Origin: CAWVWF01 sp963933885
GTDB lineage: Bacteria; Bacteroidota; Bacteroidia; Flavobacteriales_C; GCA-002722245
Assembly (NCBI GenBank): GCA_963933885.1
Contig: CAWVWF010000049.1
Location: 1-18,519, forward strand
Direction of reading: 5' to 3'
Length of the DNA: 18,519 nt
Part shown: positions 16,201 through 18,519 of the stretch, in pieces
Position numbering within the stretch: the stretch's first letter is position 1
How the letters are laid out: each line of letters opens with the position of its first letter
The notes under the pieces: generated by a model
Told to the model about the DNA's origin: nothing
The model's database searches: none
Seen by the model: only the letters and a program-made list of their open reading frames with translations
Translations under genes and position numbers: made by a program

Positions 16201-16439
16201 GAACCTTAATTCAAAAATCAGATCCTATTTATAGAGATGCCGATGGTTTAAGAGCTCATTTCTTTGCACCTAGTAAGTTTGTATTTGGAAAACAAATTGA
16301 TACGTTCTGGGTTAACATCTCGATTATTGTTATGATGTCGATAGCTCTATTTATGAGTCTATACTTTGACCTATTAAAAAAAGGTATCGATTGGATAGGA
16401 GTTGTATCAACTAAAATTGGGCTATCCAAAGAATCATAA
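13272..16439 (+). CDS. TerB-like/FHA-like N-terminus fused to an ABCG-type transporter
   Basis: This 1055-residue protein combines several parts. Residues about 95-140 look like a TerB/TerB-like helical domain (VLLRLLEFTFADDYSEQEIEF). Residues about 176-240 are strand-rich (IYINGQVIDTNRVYFLAHGSSI), suggesting an FHA-like phosphopeptide-binding fold. The ATP-binding domain has Walker A GASGAGKST (282-290), signature SGGQ (389-392), Walker B with DE at 412-413, and H445 in the H-loop; PTSGL and IHQPSSE are typical of the ABCG/White family. A CxxC (494-497) lies before the membrane part. Membrane helices are seen near 584-602, 625-645, 668-693, 701-722, 725-748 and 1012-1033, with an unusually long soluble loop of about 260 residues between the last two. 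ABCG half-transporters work as dimers. The substrate is unknown. No promoter box was found just upstream. Confidence 0.85.
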   Translation: MSERILKALMQLFALVAKVDNINTDAKSVVETFLKQQLNAELVQQYLDLFQEYLEKYQKKSKNKEGKERKRTSVNSVKVLRICTQINEELQQKQKIIVLLRLLEFTFADDYSEQEIEFVTTVADTFNIPEEEFRESMAFVVSNDQTIPDNDNFLIISQNNETEFERAKKINHPQLDGCVKILRLNQSGNYIAKYCGEEAIYINGQVIDTNRVYFLAHGSSIRSKKQKPIYFSDIASKYRAEQEAKELDFVIDKLQYKFPAGNIGIHELNLVDQGGNLVGIMGASGAGKSTLLSLLNGTMSPTSGTVKINGIDIHKQVDQLEGVIGHISQDDLLIEDLSVFDNLFYNTKLCFDSLPEKSIIKKTIDLLKSLGLYEIKELKVGSPLNKKISGGQRKRLNIALELIREPQVLFVDEPTSGLSSRDSENIMDLLKELAIKGQLVFVVIHQPSSEIFKMFDNLLILDTGGFPIYYGNPVEAVIYFKKAINHVTANESECFNCGNVNPEQIFNIIETKVVDEYGNITEQRRIPPKMWNKYYDEHIEKPDTSSSTKELPTGTYRKPKRTKQFKVFFIRDILSKIANTQYMLINFIEGPFLAFLLSYLVKFYSTESGPDAAYVFRYNENITAYLFMSVVVALFMGLTVSAEEIIRDRKILKRETFLDLSRFSYLSSKVSIMFIISAIQTLTYILLGNLVLGIEGMYLDYWLILFVSSCFANMLGLNISSAFNSVVTIYILIPILLIPQLLLSGVIVKFDKLNPSLASQTVVPIAGEMMVSRWAFEALAVNQFKENKFEKQYYPFDKAMSIANFKRSFWIPAVKTRVTMCLNYLGKKEREEKFNNNLETIKSELIKENNHVLYIINNIVENKNNLIQKELKAYFPKSRLESLKQTLKNSNKLLSGAVTFDKQLAKKINYTLNDLKSFYTKYYNANSKRKNIIISQLQKKDNGKALFLEERDNFQNESLSDLVKNNNELNKIIEHDGTLIQKSDPIYRDADGLRAHFFAPSKFVFGKQIDTFWVNISIIVMMSIALFMSLYFDLLKKGIDWIGVVSTKIGLSKES

Positions 16440-16639
16440 GTAATCTTCCTTAACTAATCCCCTCAACTCAATCAGGAATAGCAAAACTGCTACTATCAGC
16501 CAAGTATAATTTATTGATCTTATCTTTTAAGATATCAGTTCATCTATACAAAGTCGATTCTAACCCAACGCTGTCTTATTAAACTATCTTTTAATAACAA
16601 CCAACAGGATCAACAAGTTAGATGGCATTACTAGAAACT

Positions 16640-16667
16640 AAAAAGCCCCAACTAAAAAGTTGAGGCT
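16640..16667 (-). terminator. Rho-independent terminator of rpmH
   Basis: On the minus strand AGCCTCAACT (16667-16658) pairs with AGTTGGGGCT (16653-16644), one G-T pair included, around a TTTT loop, then a short T run (16644-16640). It lies about 25 bp past the rpmH stop. Confidence 0.85.
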
Positions 16668-16690
16668 CTGAATAGAATAAATCTAGTATT

Positions 16691-16849
16691 TTAACGCTTG
16701 TGTCTTCCTTCGCTAGAAACACTAAGTTTCTTTCTTCCTTTCAGCCTTCTTCTAGCTAAAATATTACGACCACTTGCTGACGACATTCTAAGTCTGAATC
16801 CGTGCTTATTTCTTCTTTTTCTTACCGATGGTTGAAAAGTTCTTTTCAT
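16691..16849 (-). CDS. rpmH: 50S ribosomal protein L34
   Basis: The 52-residue product starts MKRTFQPSVRKRRNKHGFR, the signature of ribosomal protein L34, and continues with the SASGRNILARRRLKGRKKLS core; it is highly basic as expected. A longer open frame upstream is excluded because the promoter at 16882-16911 lies within it. L34 is usually 44-52 residues; the short extension SVSSEGRHKR at the end fits Bacteroidota versions. The gene has its own strong promoter and terminator and is not next to dnaA or rnpA here. Confidence 0.97.
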   Translation of the reverse strand: MKRTFQPSVRKRRNKHGFRLRMSSASGRNILARRRLKGRKKLSVSSEGRHKR

Positions 16850-16881
16850 CTCTAAAAATTTTATTCCCAAATGAGGGAGTG

Positions 16882-16911
16882 CAAAGATACACGAAAATCT
16901 TGTTATCCAAA
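16882..16911 (-). promoter_or_regulatory. Promoter of rpmH
   Basis: On the minus strand TTTG (16911-16908), an 18-bp spacer and TATCTTTG (16889-16882) form a complete consensus Bacteroidota promoter, 32 bp before the ATG at 16849. Confidence 0.85.
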
Positions 16912-16964
16912 GCTTCAATTAAAAAAAAAACAAAACTATGACACATTTAATTGACTTCTTCCTG

Positions 16965-16972
16965 TATTTTTG
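16965..16972 (+). promoter_or_regulatory. Bacteroidota -7 box (TATTTTTG) for the ABC exporter
   Basis: TATTTTTG matches TAnnTTTG and lies 22 bp before the ATG at 16995. It is followed by CACTC, as is the divergent rpmH box. A TTG at about 16951-16953 is too close to serve as an ideal -33 element. Confidence 0.65.
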
Positions 16973-16994
16973 CACTCTATTTAAGATTTTATAA

Positions 16995-18519
16995 ATGGCT
17001 ATAGGAAGAAATAAAGAAAAAACAGAAAAAGTCAAGCTTACAAAAGCCTCGTATTTACAGGCTAAAAACTTCTTGTCTTTCCTCAAACCTTATTCTGGAG
17101 TATATGCTATTGGCTTTATCTTTTTATTCCTTTCTAGTGCAGTTTCTATATCACTCCCATACTTTCTAGGTGAAATCCTTGGAATTAATAGAAAAGATAT
17201 TCCAGAAGACTGGAGTGTTGGCGATATGGACAATATATATGGAATACTAGTTATTATCGCTATTATCCTTCCTGCTCAAGCAGTCTTTAGCTTTTTTAGA
17301 ATTTACACATTCAGTTATGTAACTCAAAACACACTTAAAGACATTCGTCAGAAGGCATTTGAAAAACTTATCACAGCTCCCTTATCCTACTTTGACTCTA
17401 GTAAAACAGGAGAAACTATTTCTAAGATAGCCAATGACACAGAACAAATCCAAGAAGTGCTAACCACTACCCTTGCTGAATTTATAAGACAATTTTTAGT
17501 TGTTATCATTGGGATCGCGTTCATATTTACTTTAAGTTGGAAATTGAGTTTAATAATGCTCGCAGTCATTCCTATTGCAGCAATTACAGCTATGATTTTC
17601 GGGAAATTCATAAAAAAACTATCAAAACAAACTCAAGACGAAACAGCTAAATCAAATAACATTTTGGAAGAAGCCTTAGTTGGTATTAAAAGTTTGAAAG
17701 CTTATACTAATGAGTATATAGAACTTAAAAAGTATTCAATAGCAGTTGGGGATGTTAAGGAACTCGCTTTAAAGACAGCATTATGGAGAGGGTTATTTGT
17801 TGGATTTATTCTAACAATCATGTTAGGTGCAATTGTATTTATTATTTGGATGGGAATAGAATTGATTGAAGACAAAACCGAATTTTTTAAATTTATTTTA
17901 TATACAGTGATGCTAGGAACTTCAATAGGTTCTCTTCCTGATCAATATGCGAAAATTCAAAAAGCAATTGGAGCAACAGAAAGTGTTATGGATATTATCC
18001 AACATGAAACTGAGAATATAAACACACAAGAACCGGTAGCAAACGATAAAATTTTCAAAGGGGATATCGAATTAAAAAACATATCCTTTTCCTACCCTTC
18101 TAGAAAAGAGATAAAAGTAATAGACAATCTAAACTTATCTATTAAAGCTGGAGAAAAAGTAGCTTTAGTAGGATCTTCAGGAAGTGGGAAATCTACAATA
18201 GCAAGTCTATTACTACATTTTTATAATACTGATGAAGGATCAATTAAATTTGATGGAAAATCCTCACATGACTTTCCAGTAAATATTTTAAGATCCCAAA
18301 TAGCATTTGTTCCACAAGAAGTAATTCTTTTAGGAGGAACAATTGAAGAAAACATAAGGTATGGAAAACCTAATGCATCTTTGGAAGAGGTAAGACTAGC
18401 AGCAGAAAAAGCGAATTCACTTACATTCATTGAAGAGTTTCCTGATAAATTTGACACAATCGTTGGAGATAGAGGAATTCAGCTTTCAGGAGGTCAGAGA
18501 CAACGAATAGCAATCGCAC
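16995..18519 (+). CDS. Type I ABC exporter half-transporter (MsbA-like), cut by the window end
   Basis: The first 508 residues are present and the gene runs off the right edge. An N-terminal membrane domain has helices near 36-60, 82-100, 163-181, 185-203 and 267-288, with a coupling segment SYFDSSKTGE (131-140) typical of type I exporters. The nucleotide-binding domain begins near 355: SFSYPS A-loop tyrosine at 367, Walker A GSSGSGKST (393-401), Q-loop VPQE with Q441, and LSGGQRQRIAIA (497-508) at the edge; Walker B and the H-loop would follow outside. Such proteins form homodimers that export lipids, drugs or peptides; this sequence alone does not say which. No in-frame stop occurs up to 18519. 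The ATG at 16995 follows a -7 box at 16965-16972. Confidence 0.92.
   Translation, partial: MAIGRNKEKTEKVKLTKASYLQAKNFLSFLKPYSGVYAIGFIFLFLSSAVSISLPYFLGEILGINRKDIPEDWSVGDMDNIYGILVIIAIILPAQAVFSFFRIYTFSYVTQNTLKDIRQKAFEKLITAPLSYFDSSKTGETISKIANDTEQIQEVLTTTLAEFIRQFLVVIIGIAFIFTLSWKLSLIMLAVIPIAAITAMIFGKFIKKLSKQTQDETAKSNNILEEALVGIKSLKAYTNEYIELKKYSIAVGDVKELALKTALWRGLFVGFILTIMLGAIVFIIWMGIELIEDKTEFFKFILYTVMLGTSIGSLPDQYAKIQKAIGATESVMDIIQHETENINTQEPVANDKIFKGDIELKNISFSYPSRKEIKVIDNLNLSIKAGEKVALVGSSGSGKSTIASLLLHFYNTDEGSIKFDGKSSHDFPVNILRSQIAFVPQEVILLGGTIEENIRYGKPNASLEEVRLAAEKANSLTFIEEFPDKFDTIVGDRGIQLSGGQRQRIAIA

Noticed and set aside
16440..16639. Possible small RNA or terminator after the transporter gene
   Set aside because: Only weak stems of 5-6 bp (for example ATCTTA/TAAGAT near 16520) without T runs are present, and no open frame is supported.
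17387..18457. Two minus-strand frames (17387-17611 and 18221-18457)
   Set aside because: Both are antisense to the ABC exporter, whose domains are continuous across them.
1..18519. tRNA genes, CRISPR arrays, insertion sequences or attachment sites
   Set aside because: No cloverleaf-like ends, no regularly spaced repeats, no transposase or integrase frames and no flanking inverted repeats were seen.

Overview
The window is AT-rich DNA from a member of the Bacteroidota, most likely a Flavobacteriales-type marine or freshwater organism. The signs are a C-terminal type IX secretion (T9SS) sorting domain, a GldN-like domain, a TonB C-terminal domain of the Bacteroidota type, and several promoters of the Bacteroidota form (-7 box TAnnTTTG, sometimes with a TTG/TTTG about 18 nt upstream). 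Most starts lack a Shine-Dalgarno sequence. The species cannot be named from the sequence.

Left part (1-6451, almost all minus strand). A start-less remnant of a TonB energy-transducer C-terminal domain (46-411, plus) meets a secreted protein head to tail; that protein appears to join a GldN-like domain to MORN-type repeats (417-1871). Just upstream of it on the minus strand lies a free-standing second half of PurL (1882-2922). Next is a tight cluster read from about 5918 down to 2995: a TlyA-type rRNA methyltransferase, a double-CxxC protein of unknown role, a class I SAM methyltransferase and a lipoprotein that also carries a T9SS sorting domain. The last three overlap by one base each. Upstream, behind its own terminator, is a small secreted protein (6005-6451).

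Middle part. A 435-bp intergenic region separates the minus-strand block from two plus-strand genes, a six-ligand hemerythrin-type di-iron protein (6887-7426) and a helical hypothetical (7548-8099) that ends in a good terminator. Opposing them is a pfkA-priA pair (11620 to 8165, minus): glycolytic 6-phosphofructokinase followed by the replication-restart helicase, transcribed from a near-consensus promoter.

Right part (11822-18519, mostly plus). A lipoprotein, a small secreted protein and a 1055-residue ABCG-like transporter with a TerB-like and possibly FHA-like N-terminus lie in one direction. Then comes rpmH (minus) with a textbook promoter and terminator, and divergently from it a type I ABC exporter half-transporter that runs off the window end.

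No mobile element, CRISPR array, tRNA or rRNA was seen. Much of the content is housekeeping. The points most worth attention are the PurL half, the GldN-like/MORN fusion, the TerB-ABCG fusion and the methyltransferase/lipoprotein cluster. I see no convincing complete new defence or biosynthetic system.
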